From: Macrobrachium rosenbergii
Taxonomy: Eukaryota > Arthropoda > Malacostraca > Decapoda > Palaemonidae
Length of the DNA stretch: 64,000 nucleotides
Assembly (NCBI RefSeq): GCF_040412425.1
Contig: NC_089783.1
Coordinates: 44,872,625 to 44,936,624, forward strand
Direction of reading: 5' to 3'
Shown: positions 47,595 through 58,858 of the stretch, one piece after another
How the letters are laid out: each line of letters begins with the position of its first letter
Numbering within the stretch: the stretch's first letter is position 1
Notes under the pieces: model-generated
The model's database searches: none
Told to the model about the DNA's origin: nothing
What the model saw: the letters and a program-made list of their open reading frames with translations, nothing else
Program-made: the position numbers and the translations under genes

Positions 47595-47953
47595 AAACAG
47601 ACAAGTAAAAAATGTGCCGAAGTTTCTTCGGCGTAATCGAGTTTTATGTACAGCTGCTACAGCTTATAATCAAGGCCACCGAAAATAGATCTATCTTTCG
47701 GTGGTCTCGGTATAACGCTGTATGGTGGCCTTTCCTATATTGTTGCCAGACGCACGATTATGGCTAACTTTAACCTTAATAAAATAAAAACTACTGAGGC
47801 TAGAGGGCTGCAATTTGGTATGTTTGATGATTGGAGGGTGGATGATCAATATACCAATTTGCAGCCCTCTTGCCTTGGTAGTTTTTAAGATCTGAGGGCG
47901 GACAGAAAAGTGCACGGACAGCCGGCACAATAGTTTTCTTTTACAGAAAACTA
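47595..47953. repeat. Dispersed repeat R2 with internal hairpin, copy 2
   Basis: Homologous to 35072-35478. The hairpin arms 47785-47818 and 47853-47887 are preserved, and the end motif AGTTTTCTTTTACAGAAAAC is preserved. The left part carries an extra small inverted repeat (CCACCGAAA ... TTTCGGTGG). Confidence 0.75.
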
Positions 47954-48184
47954 ATAAAAGTAACTATTGAACAAACCATTATGTCAAATCAATCACCGCC
48001 ATGGTATAGTAGGCTGTCGTTCCCGCCACTTCAATTTGTGTCTTATTTTCCGCGTTGATTCCTAATTAGCGCCTTCTGTGAAGAGAGAGAGAGAGAGAAA
48101 AAAAAAAAACGGTTTCTAGCAACGATGGGATTTCAGGAATGTTTATTCCACTCTGTTTTAATTAACTGTTGTCGTATGACGTTT

Positions 48185-48693
48185 GGCCGAGAAACTCAAG
48201 TGTGGTTGGTTACCATTGCACCTGGCGACTGTGTATACTAAATGTTTTGGAGATTTTCTTTCTTTTAGAAACTTCCCTCCGATAATCAGCGATCTAATTA
48301 AGAACTTGATGATCAGATTAGGCATCATGCAACAATATGCAGTCAATGTTCCACGCTGTGGGACTTCTCAGTTCCAGGGGTCTTTTGCTCCGCACACCGT
48401 AGGTGGACTGTGGAACAGTCATGCTGGGACGTTGTGCAATTCGAACCTCAAAAGTTCGAGCGGAGATGTAAATGCATTACTAACCACAGACGATTAACTT
48501 TGTATTTCGACAATTTATTTATATTTTCCTCTGTTTACTTATTAATTCATCTTTTCTTTTTCCGATGAACGATCTCTTCTTTCTGTATTTCCTGTTACCT
48601 TCTGTTAACTTCTTTCAAATGAACAACAATTTCTTTGGAAGCCTGAATTTCAAGTCAATGGCCCCTGTAGGCTTGTTCCAAACGAATACGGGT

Positions 48694-48786
<93 letters not shown>
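48185..48786 (+). mobile_element. CR1-like LINE 3' end with (AAT)n tail
   Basis: The plus strand encodes QYAVNVPRCGTSQFQGSFAPHTVGGLWNS, a segment seen near the RT C-terminus of LINEs. An UTR follows with CAAGTCAATGGCCCCTGTAG and an (AAT)n tail at 48694-48786. The minus-strand copy at 56410-56840 shares VPRC-TSQFQ-SF-PHTVG-LWNS. The 5' part is lost. Confidence 0.65.
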
Positions 48787-49010
48787 TCCCATATCCTCAT
48801 TTCTGTATGGGCACAATTTCCACTTGCAAGCTGAAATTGTACCCATAATCACAGGAACACTAGGCACCATCCCAAGATCCCTGAAAAGGAACTTGGAAAA
48901 ACTAGATGCCTACGTAGCTCCAGGACTCACGCAGAAGAGTGTGCTACTAGAAACAGCGCACATGGTGAGAACAGTGATGGACTCCTAAGGAGGCAGGATG
49001 CAACCCGGAA
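48787..49010 (+). pseudogene. Second LINE reverse-transcriptase C-terminal remnant
   Basis: The plus-strand frame EIVPIITGTLGTIPRSLKRN continues to LEKL...QKSVLLETAHMVRTVM. It resembles the VIPVVIGALGTV...LQKTALLGTARILRKVL end of another LINE/RT family. It lies directly after the AAT tail of the preceding LINE, so the two are separate insertions. Confidence 0.5.
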
Positions 49011-50716
49011 CCTCACACTAAAACAACCACCCAGTCGAATAGGATGACTGTGATGGTCTCCCCACCAACCCCCCAAAAAAAATAATGTAGAAGCGAATTC
49101 ATAAACGGACAAATTAATTGCCTTTAATGGTTTTAAAACATCCAACTATTCTGAATGGCAGTTCTTTATCAATTTTTTATGAATCTCACTTTCGATATCC
49201 TAGGTACACGTAGTTATAATGTGAATCAGATATTATTATACGAATACTTTGAATTAAAACCCAGATATCTTTATACATAAATAATACCATTCATGACTCT
49301 GACAACCATAATGAGGCGTCCAATGGGACTAATTATCATATTGTTCTGATGAATTTTTCATCCGTGAATGGAAAATTGATCAAACCTCTTCTAATTAGTG
49401 TGAAACTGAACTCACAAATGCTTTCATCTGCAGCCGTCATCATTATGCAGAACGATCGCAACTGGGCGGTAAAGTAGACTGATGAACTTCACGAATTAAT
49501 TGCAAGTAAAAGTGCTTTTCAGTGGGTTATATCATAACTATTCCCGTGGCTATGTAAAATGATACCACGTAAGACTCTTAGGAGGTTGCGTTTAGTAGAC
49601 CCTGGCTAAAGGTACACTCAAGAAATCACCGACTTGTAGTGAAAAAGTCACTTAGGTCTAGAGCTTACTACGGTTCCTCTTTGGTTTTCAATAGAATGTC
49701 ATTTTTTCATACCAAGTTTGGTCCTGGAACGGGTCATCTGACCCAAGGTCCAAAGAAAAGGACCTTGATTTGGCCCGTAAGAAGGTTCTTCAGGTTACAG
49801 TAAGATGGATCAATTTTTACTTAGATATTAGGTTACTATTAGAATAATTCTTCTTGGATTCCTGGTTAAGGTCAGATTTTTGTCACCTGTTGTTGTTCAT
49901 GTTATTTTTTTTGTCTCAGTCTAGGTCTCAAAAGCACGGATGTTCTTTCATTCAATGCATACGATACTGGCTATCTTTATTAATATCAAATGTATTTGGA
50001 AAAGCACTTGCATGCTGGTAAACCGAATTATCATTACATATAAGCCACTTTTCTTAATTTTTTCATAATTTTTAACATTTGTGTATTGAAGAGAAAAAAC
50101 TGTCACAATCACTAAAGCATTTCTAGCCTGCTGTAGAATTATAGCTTTAATTTATAAATGATACGAGCTCGCTAGCCCACGGAGCGCGAAGCACTCCAGA
50201 TTGGTGTTTTTAGATTGGAACGTTGGACTCTTTCAACGCTGGACAGACGCATTAGTAGTCATGAACGATATTCATAATGAAGGGTGCCATCTGAACAGGT
50301 AATTTTTCAGTAAAATTACGCATTCCCAACCTGAGACGGTGCTTAAGATTTACGCAGCTGAGATGACTTTATCTGAAAAGTTGGGCGTTGCTGCAATTGG
50401 GCAAATTCAAAGTGTTCCTATCATACAGGCCACCGCAGTTGCTGCTGTTTCAACATATATGATGCAATGAAACCCATACAATCAATGCTTATCTTACGCA
50501 AATTATTAAAACTGTAGAGACAGGCGTGTAGACAAATGTTTATTTGCGATAACGAACTTTAAAAACCTTTCTGGTTTTGTTCATCTCGCTCTCGAGGGTA
50601 CTGTCATCGGACGAGGAACTCGGTCGGACATTTGGTTACATATCAGAGGAAGTTCCTTGTCTGCCGCTGAGCGTCACCGCCCCACGACGCCGAGAAATGC
50701 TGACGTTTTCCTTCTT
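49011..50716. other. No gene recognised
   Basis: 1.7 kb of AT-rich DNA, short frames only. A slightly GC-richer block at 50160-50420 has no recognisable motif. Confidence 0.45.
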
Positions 50717-50990
50717 ATACTCTCTCTCTCTCTCTCTCTTTCTCTGTTTCTGCCTGTCGCTATCTCTTTCCCCTCTCTCTCTCTCTCTCTCTCTCTCTTG
50801 TGTCTGTCTATCTATCTCTCTCTCTGTTTCTGTCTGTCTGTCTGTCGCTATCTACCTCTCTCTCTCTTCCTCTGTCTGTCTGCCTGTGACTCTGACTCTC
50901 TCTCTCTCTCTCTCTGGGTTTCTCTCTCTCTCTCTCTCTATTTCTGTTTCTCTCTCTCTCTATTTCTGTTTCTCTCTCTCTCCGTCTTAT
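50717..50990. repeat. Polypyrimidine CT/TTTC tract
   Basis: CT repeats interrupted by TTTCTGTTTC and TCTGTCTG blocks. Long Ser/Leu frames across it are not genes. Confidence 0.93.
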
Positions 50991-51035
50991 ACCGAGTTAG
51001 AGGAGGGCAAACGAATGCTGAGGGGAAAGAGTCGA

Positions 51036-51036
<1 letters not shown>

Positions 51037-51094
<58 letters not shown>
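51037..51094. repeat. (GA)n microsatellite
   Basis: About 29 GA units, opposite in strand sense to the CT tract just upstream. Confidence 0.97.
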
Positions 51095-51099
<5 letters not shown>

Positions 51100-51226
51100 G
51101 TGAGGAGATGCTGCTGAGACTCTCGCAAGAGAAAAATATGGAGCTGTTTTCGGGGAAACAGGTGTCGGGAAGTGACAGCGCCCACCCCACGACGTCCCCG
51201 TACAACGATTTTTGCCGACACGCAAA

Positions 51227-51229
<3 letters not shown>

Positions 51230-51263
<34 letters not shown>
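51230..51263. repeat. (CT)n microsatellite
   Basis: About 17 CT units. Confidence 0.95.
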
Positions 51264-51268
<5 letters not shown>

Positions 51269-51312
51269 CTGCTCTAATGGTTATGGATTTGTTTGCTTGT
51301 GTTGGATACAGA

Positions 51313-51319
<7 letters not shown>

Positions 51320-51391
<72 letters not shown>
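51320..51391. repeat. (GA)n microsatellite
   Basis: About 36 GA units. Forms an inverted pair with the CT tract at 51230. Confidence 0.97.
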
Positions 51392-51395
<4 letters not shown>

Positions 51396-51495
51396 AGTTT
51401 GCACCATAAATGCTTGCATACCAGTTTTCCCCAAATCTCAAGGAATATAGTAAGAACATTAATCAACTTGAAATTAGACATAACATGTGGAACAG

Positions 51496-51496
<1 letters not shown>

Positions 51497-51586
<90 letters not shown>
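51497..51586. repeat. (TA)n microsatellite
   Basis: About 45 uninterrupted TA units, without obvious inverted flanks. Confidence 0.97.
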
Positions 51587-51590
<4 letters not shown>

Positions 51591-52689
51591 GAAGTTTAAA
51601 AATCAATGCATAAACATTAAAAGTAATATACCAAGCCCTTTTAAAATGACTAACTTTGATATTATGAAATTTTAAGCGCACATACATACATACTCAGACA
51701 TAATATATACAAGCACACACATATATAAATATGCAAACTATACATATATACACACACGTGTATGTATGTATGGATATCTGTATGTTTGTATGTATGTATT
51801 CACACTCATGCACTTATTTTTCGAGAGACATTCTAATCCTGATTTTTCATACGCAGGGGCCCAGAAGGAACGCCCCTTCCCTACCCCCCCATACACACAC
51901 TAAAAATCGAAAATAAAAGTTCCCAAACTGGGCCATGACTCTCCATAAAAGTAAATGACGTCATTATTATTATTATTCTTCTCTGTAAGGCAACACTTTC
52001 CATTAAAAAAAAAAAACTGCAATTCCGAGAACAGAAGAATGCTGAGAAAGGAACTCGGTGTGTGTGTGTGAGTGTGTGTGTGTGTGTGTTTTATTTTTAC
52101 GAGCCTGAGGAAAAGCGGTGACCGATTTGAAAAACATCTCCACGTGTTACCTTTTGGTGAGGAATACTGTGTTCATGTTTTTGAAGAAAAACAACTTGAA
52201 GTTCAAAACAAGAGACATCAAAGGAAAAGATAAACTGCACTCCATAAGAATGTGATGAATAATTTGCTTTAGGAATCTACGGTCTGGAAAATTGCTTGCT
52301 AAGCTAAGTGCTTTGGAAGGCTATCGACAAGGCCGAGTTCTAGGAAACCTCACGGACAGTGTTAAGGTAAACTCGGAAGTTCTGGAAAGTTACTGATGAA
52401 ACTGAAAACACTCCGGAAGGTTATTTATTTACTGAAAACACTCCGGAAGGTTACTTATTAAGATGAATACCCTGAAAAGTCAGAAATAGGTTTTAAGTAC
52501 TCTTGAAGAGAAAGGGAACTTCTAAAGTTATTTACAGGACTCATCCATGTTATGAACAGCTAGAGAGAATCATGCCCCACTAACTAGTATAAGAGATATT
52601 TCAAGTTCTATACTAGATGGTATTTGCACTCATTCTGTAAAAAGTAGTCATTGTTTCTAAAGGGTCAAGGAACAAAATACAATAATTTT
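51587..52689. other. No gene; small tandem repeats
   Basis: A (TG)n run at 52060-52090 and a two-copy 30-bp repeat at 52401-52460 (ACTGAAAACACTCCGGAAGG). The motif TCTGGAAAGTTACTGATGAA just upstream is related. Nothing coding was recognised. Confidence 0.45.
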
Positions 52690-53010
52690 TCTAGTGAATG
52701 GAATGGAACATAAAATTTAGGCCAAGGCCAAGCTGGGGCCTATGAGGCCATCCAGCGCTGACAGGGAAATTGTGAGTAGAAGGGCTTTAAAGGTGCAACA
52801 GGGGGAAAACCTCGCAGTTGCACTATGAAACAACTGTCAAGGGAGGGTGGAAATTAAGATGGAAGAAAGAGAATATGAACAGAGGTACAGTAAAAGGAAT
52901 GAAAGGGGTTGCAGCTAGGGGCCGAAGGGATGCTGTACAGAACATTTAGTAATGCCTACGGTGTCCCATGTGGGTTGCACCGACGGCACTAACCCCCTTA
53001 CGGGGTTTTC
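52690..53010 (+). repeat. R1 repeat, near full length
   Basis: Starts with GAATGGAATGGAA before AAAATTTAGGCC and ends CGGCACTAACCCCCTTACGG. All R1 landmarks are in order. Confidence 0.9.
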
Positions 53011-53281
53011 TAGTGACGAAAAAACGACTCATAAGACGCGAGTACCACGGTAACTTCATAATACTCTTGTAAAATCCACTGAAAAATCGATCGTGTCCAC
53101 GCTGACCTAAGTAGTGAATTTGGAACTTACTAGCTATTCAAACGTTGTGGGTCGCAGCAGCCAGGAAGAAGAAGAACATGGAATTTGCAACCTTATCCCT
53201 AACAAAATTTTTTAGAATCAAACAGCTAAACACCTTCTTGAGCAATCTTATTAAAGAAAAAAAAGGTAATGAACAAAATTA
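53011..53281. other. No gene recognised
   Basis: Unassigned AT-rich DNA between R1 and a compound microsatellite. Confidence 0.35.
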
Positions 53282-53282
53282 C

Positions 53283-53375
<93 letters not shown>
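53282..53375. repeat. Compound (CT)n(AC)n(TA)n microsatellite
   Basis: Three dinucleotide repeats in direct succession: CT 53282-53300, AC 53301-53327, TA 53327-53375. Confidence 0.95.
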
Positions 53376-53379
<4 letters not shown>

Positions 53380-53385
53380 CATATA

Positions 53386-54210
53386 CTAGCTGATAACCCG
53401 GATCTGCCCGGGAAAACTCTGAATGACAACCGATAAACTCTCTCTCTCATTTTTTCCCCCTTCCTTCTCCCTAACACTTCATCTGCTCTCTCTCTCCCTT
53501 CCTCTCCCTCTTACTCCCTCTCTCAACTCCTCTCTTTCCAGCCCTCCCTGACTCTTTCCATCTTTCTTCTCCATAACACCCCTCTACTCTCTCTCTCACT
53601 TCCTCTCTCTCTCTCTCTCCAACCATCCCTGTCTCTTTCCCTCTTTCTTCTCCCTAGCACCCCTTCTACTCTTTCTCTCTCTCACTTCCCCCCTCTCTCT
53701 CTCTCTCACTTCCTTTCTCTCACTCTCTCTCTCAACCCTCCTGTCTTTTTCCCTCTTTCTTCTCTTCTTTCTTCCCCTAACAACCCCTCTACTTTATCCC
53801 CCCTCTCTCTCTCTCACTTCCTCTCCCTCACATTCTCTCTCTGTCACCCCCTTTCCAACCCCACCTCCTTTGGTGCCATTGGTACCCTACCCCCTCAGTA
53901 TTCTATTCTAGATAGTACCTCACATGCTTACCGAAATTTGGTATGATAAATTCGTAAAGTTACAGAGTCTACGAGCATAACCAGCCCCGTTTCACTGGCA
54001 GACCCAGCCCCCTTTTCAAGAAAGCCCTTCCACCCCGCACCCCCTTTGGTGCCCTTTGGTGCTAGTGATGTCATACCCCCACAGTGTTCTTTTCGAGATA
54101 GTAAATCATATGTGTACCAAGTCTGGTTAAAATTGCTCAATGCGTTTCAGAGTGTATGTGAAACATACACACACATATATACATCCATTTTTATATATAG
54201 ATATATAATT
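53386..54210 (+). repeat. Dispersed repeat with CT-rich minisatellite
   Basis: It begins ACTAGCTGATAACCCGG and ends near ATCCATTTTTATATATAGAT. From memory, this start and end are typical of a widespread arthropod retroposon-like repeat. The inner 53437-53850 is a ~100-bp-period CT-rich array (CTCTTTCCCTCTTTCTTCTCC, CCCTCTACT). The 3' part has two related units with GGTGCCNTTGGTRC and TTGGTA/CCAAGTNTGGT. Confidence 0.55.
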
Positions 54211-54246
54211 ATACATACAATGTGTAAATATATATATAATTTATAT

Positions 54247-54325
<79 letters not shown>
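54247..54325. repeat. (AC)n(TA)n microsatellite
   Basis: Short AC run followed by about 34 TA units. Confidence 0.95.
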
Positions 54326-54330
<5 letters not shown>

Positions 54331-54419
54331 CATCTAACACGCATAAATATAAGTATTATTGATTTTTTTAAAAACAAGCGTTTCCTTTATCAAGGATTGG
54401 GTCACGATTGAAGCAATGA

Positions 54420-54500
54420 ACACAGGTTTCGAACTGGTAACCGGTGTGGAATCCGGGAGACAATTATACTCTAACAATCAAATTTCGAGCCTCGCCTAAA
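54420..54500 (-). mobile_element. tRNA-derived SINE head, family 3
   Basis: The minus strand has GATTGTTAGAGTATAATTGT, then TCTCCCGG, and later a B-box-like CAGTTCGAAACC, giving tRNA-like spacing. It resembles a Gly/Asp/Glu-type tRNA more than the other heads do, but the acceptor stem does not close. Confidence 0.45.
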
Positions 54501-56409
54501 AATCTGTTCCTAGTCTATTATGGCAATTTAGTTGTAACAATTGTATTGTTATAGATGCAATGACAGCAATTATGCAAAGGTAATAAATCTCGATGGCAAG
54601 ACAGTTTGTTTATGTATTGTAGTTCCTTGTTCATCTTTTCGTTAAGTAAGATAATCCATTTCTGTGAGGAGTTTTTGTATCTCTCTCTCTCTCCTCGTTA
54701 CTGCGTTCCGTTTAAAGACGCATGACTAACAGCAAAGGGGGGGGGGTTTAGTTCAAAGCACCACGAAATAAGCAGTTCTATTATTTACTCACAATTTTCC
54801 GCAGTTTCTCCTCGTCTTTCTGAACCAGCATGTGGTTGCAGTATTTGCCCGGCTTAATGCGTGTTTAGAAACAGTCTCCTCAAATAATGAAATATGTTTG
54901 ATCTACACTGATTTGTAAGCCAGTGGTTTTTTGCATTGCTTTGCCTTGTCTATTGCATTAGATAATATTTGAATTTTTCAATTCAGTTCGTTAGTCTGAA
55001 TGCGTTGCAACGGCCTATTTTTTTTACTTATTTATTCTAGCATCATCGAAAGACTTTAAATTTTCATTTTGCCAACAGAGAAATATCTGACTCTTTCCTT
55101 GTGAAATTGGATGGAACCTTTGCTACATCTCTCATAAACCAAGATTTCTTTTTAACCCTCAAATGAGGAGTTGCTATACAGACGTTTCTACTCTCTTCCC
55201 TTCACACACCCACCATCCCCGCCCCCCCACCGAAAAAAATATGAAAGAAAAAAAAAACACCAGTTACTGGACTGAGGACGATTTCAGAGCCTTAATACAA
55301 CCGTAAACACTACTAAATGGATGTTTCGGTCCCCCCGTTTAACGATTATGTAGGGCTGTAACAGCGGCTTTTAACGCCCGGGGAATAATCATCCGACGTC
55401 AACAAACAAAACTCCGCGGCCTCTGACGCTCATTTTAGGGCTACGACTTTCTTGCTGATGGTTTCATTACTTCTTTATCTTAATGGAAAGAGAAGAGAAA
55501 AGAGGAGAAACGCGGGGAACGAGGAAAAAAAGACACGAAGATGAAAACTGAAGGGAGGGGGGAATAAGGGGAAAGAAAAGAAATGCAATGCGTTAACGTA
55601 ACAAGTGCCGTTCGTTAGGTTATCGTGAAGATGAATTTTTAGGAGGCAGGTCAACTGTCTGATTACTTCGCTTCTCTCTTGGTTGGGCAGAGTCCAGAAG
55701 TCCACGTCAGACTTCTTGTCACCTTCAATATCACCTGACACTAACCATACAGCCCGCAAGCTGGCACAAAACCGGTTAACCAAGTAACCAACTAACCGAA
55801 TAATATCTTTCTATCTGCGCGTCACATTTTCAGAGGTAAAACAATTGCTTTTTTAATAAATAAATAAAATACATATAACTTCCTCGAAAATAACCAATTC
55901 ACTACAAACTAAATCAGTCTCCAGTTCTTGACGGCAATAAGTACAGAACATGTATTTGAGATTACTAATACTACCAGCTCTCTTTACAAGCTGAAGTACA
56001 AGACTGATTGATTGACTGACTGGAGATCATTTGGCGTCACAATTACCATTGTGACTGAAACCATCTAAGTACACGATAAACGCACCCTCTCTAAATATTT
56101 ACCGTCAAGACCTTTTGTTTTCAGTTACCATCAGTCAGGTTCTTCTGGAAGAGCTTCTAAGTCTCCTATGTTCTCATTTTAAGAAATCCCTGTAAAGCGA
56201 ATGAAGAGGCTAATTCTTGTTGATGGATCATGGATGGTCTACTTTGCAAGGTACCTACACCAACATGCCCAGGTGTCAAACGTCAAATTTTTCTAAGTCC
56301 CTCATAAGTAGTTTAGTACAGATTCCCAGCCTGAAATTTTAAAACCACGTCTAAACTGATTTTCTTGACTAATTGTAATGTTGCATTAAGACTGACAGGA
56401 ATTGTTCAG
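54501..56409. other. No gene recognised
   Basis: 1.9 kb without a supportable gene or repeat. An A/G-rich strand at 55485-55590 gives spurious frames. Confidence 0.45.
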
Positions 56410-56840
56410 AAATTCAAGCTTCCAAAGAATATGGTGTTCATTAGAAAGAAGTAACAGTAGGTAATGGGAAATACAAAAAAAGAGATCACTTATTAGAAAA
56501 AACAAACAAGTTAACAAATAAATAAACAAATAAGTGAAAATGTAAGTAAAATATCAAAATACAAGTTGAGCTGTATTAGGGTAGTAATGCATTGCATCAT
56601 CGCTTGAACTTTTGAGGTTCCAACAGCGCGACATCCTCAGGGAAACTGTTCCACAGTCCAACGGTGTGAGGGATAAAGGACCTCTGGAACTGAGAAGTTC
56701 GACAGCGAGGCACATTTACTTTATATTGGTGCTGCTGCTCAGCAAATCTGGTCTCTCTCGGCTCGCAAAGTGGATCAGGGATCAATTGTGAATGTGAAAG
56801 ATCCCTGTTAAAATCCAACTTATGGAAAAATGTCACTAAT
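56410..56840 (-). pseudogene. CR1-like LINE C-terminal fragment
   Basis: The minus-strand frame VNVPRCRTSQFQRSFIPHTVGLWNSFPEDVALLEPQKFKR spans about 56720-56597; 19- or 20-residue parts of it recur at 48330-48450 plus. The downstream UTR shares the CATTAGAAAGAA ... GGTAATGGG region with 41830-41880. Upstream frames are broken, so only the end of ORF2 is present. Confidence 0.65.
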
Positions 56841-57082
56841 TAAAAGCGTAGAGTATGAGTACAGCAAGTTGGAGATAGATGGCGTTGCTGCATAATACAA
56901 GCAATGTTTTTATTCGGTAAACTACAAGTTATCGAGACATCAAACTAAATGTGATGGTGACGGATATTCATCTGTCACTGAAATTGGTGATGACAGCAGC
57001 AGGAATCAAGAGCAAATAAGAAATAATCGACTCAAGACGAAAGAATAAAAAAAAGCTATCAAGCCAAGAAAAAAAAATAAAA

Positions 57083-57440
57083 AAATGACGTTAAGGAAAA
57101 AATACTGTAAAGCTAAAAGCAAAAAAAGAAAAAATGACGTATAGGAAAAAAATACTGTAAAGCTAAAAAAAGAATAAAAAAAATGACGTAAAGGAAAAAT
57201 ACTGTAAAGCTAAAAAAAAGAATAAAAATGACGTAAAGGAAAACAATACTGTAAAGCTAAAAGAAAAAAAATGACGTACAAGAAAAAAGTACTGTAAAGC
57301 TAAAAGAAAAAATGACATAAAGGAAAAATACTGTAAAGCTAAAAAAAGAAAAAATGACGTAATGGAAAAAAATATTGTAAAGCTAAAAGAAAGAAAAAAT
57401 ACTGTAAAACTAAGAAGAAAGAATAAAAACATGACGTAAA
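57083..57440 (+). repeat. TGACGT minisatellite, ~45-bp unit, 8 copies
   Basis: Units near ATGACGTAAAGGAAAAATAC followed by TGTAAAGCTAAAAGAAAAA. Unit length varies with the A-run. Seven of eight copies keep TGACGT, which resembles a CRE half-site plus. Phe-rich minus-strand frames are artefacts. Confidence 0.88.
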
Positions 57441-57624
57441 CTTAAAAGAAAAAGAAAGAAAGAAAGAGAGAGAGAGAAAATGGAAGTGGCTGCCTCAGGC
57501 GAAACATATAATCCCGTCCGAAGACGATTGGAAATTATCAATTAATTCCGGCAGGAGCTCAGCCGGAAGCGATGACTAATTTGATTTAAATTCATCGAAA
57601 CTTTTATTAAAGACGATTCCAATC

Positions 57625-57687
57625 CACCGGCTCCTCCTGCTCTCATCTGACTGGTTTCCCTCTTTTTCTCCCTTTCCATAAGATATC

Positions 57688-57754
<67 letters not shown>

Positions 57755-57813
57755 GGCTTCTCCAGCTCTCATCTCACTGGTTTCCCTCTTTTTCTCTCCT
57801 TCCATAAGACATC

Positions 57814-57873
<60 letters not shown>
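57625..57873 (+). repeat. Duplicated flank plus (AAT)n, two copies
   Basis: Units 57625-57753 and 57754-57873. Each has a ~65-bp flank (CTCATCTNACTGGTTTCCCT ... CCATAAGAYATCTTAAT) followed by about 20 AAT units. Confidence 0.9.
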
Positions 57874-57875
<2 letters not shown>

Positions 57876-58038
57876 TGTACTGATGATGATCATAATTCAA
57901 CAGTGAAGGATTATGTATACCACTTATTCTTCATAAGTATATTTCGGTTTCATCAGTATCCATGTCATGCATATTCACATGCAATTTTGTAGGAAGGGCC
58001 GCCAATCATAAATTCCTATCACTGATCTTACTGTTGCT

Positions 58039-58131
<93 letters not shown>

Positions 58132-58189
58132 ATATATATATATATATATATTATGTCAGAAATTGATGTTTTACCATACAAGAACAGTG

Positions 58190-58268
<79 letters not shown>

Positions 58269-58325
58269 ATATATATATATATATATCAATTTCTGCACTG
58301 TTCTTGTATTTTTACTTCTGACATT
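58039..58325. repeat. (TA)n tracts with inverted-repeat flanks
   Basis: (TA)n 58039-58151 and 58192-58286. The second is flanked by 58152-58191 and 58287-58325, which are inverted copies (ATGTCAGAA ... ACAAGAACAGTGC against GCACTGTTCTTGT ... TTCTGACAT), so the TA tract is the centre of a palindrome. Confidence 0.9.
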
Positions 58326-58547
58326 TTAACTAGTGCAGCCACTGCCTTGGCTTTCAAACTGGTAGCGAGACAATGTTTTCAATTTGACAGAAGTGGCACT
58401 CGGCACGAAATAAGTCAAAACTGTGCATCGCTATGACACTATCGCCAGAGTGAGCAATGAAGTTCAAGGCACTACAACTTGACACAGTTCGTCATCAAAA
58501 ACACTAACTCCTTTAGCAGCTAGACAATACTGAAGTGATATAGGAAT

Positions 58548-58858
58548 GGAGTGGGATATAAAATTCAGGCCAGAGGTCAAGCGCTGGGACTTATGAGGTC
58601 ATTCGGCGCTGAAAGGGAAATTGAGGTTGAAAAGGATGTAAAAGTGTAACAGGAAGAAAACCTGGCAGTTGTACCATGAAACAATTGTTAGGAGAGGGCG
58701 GACAGTAAGATGGAAGAAAGAGAATATGAACAGAGGTAGAGTAAAAGGAATGAAATAAGTTAGCTAGGGCCCTGAAGGGACGCTGCAACGAACCTGAAGT
58801 ATGCCTAAAGTGCCACCGCATAAGGTGTACTGATGGAACTACCCCCTTTCAGGGATGA
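58548..58858 (+). repeat. R1 repeat, near full length
   Basis: Starts GGAATGGAGTGGGATATAAA before ATTCAGGCC and ends near ACTACCCCCTTTCAGGG. Confidence 0.88.

Noticed and set aside
50577..51450. Open frames of up to 248 codons rich in Ser/Leu or Arg/Glu
   Set aside because: Produced by CT/GA tracts, with no non-repeat domain, and overlapping frames are open on both strands for the same reason.
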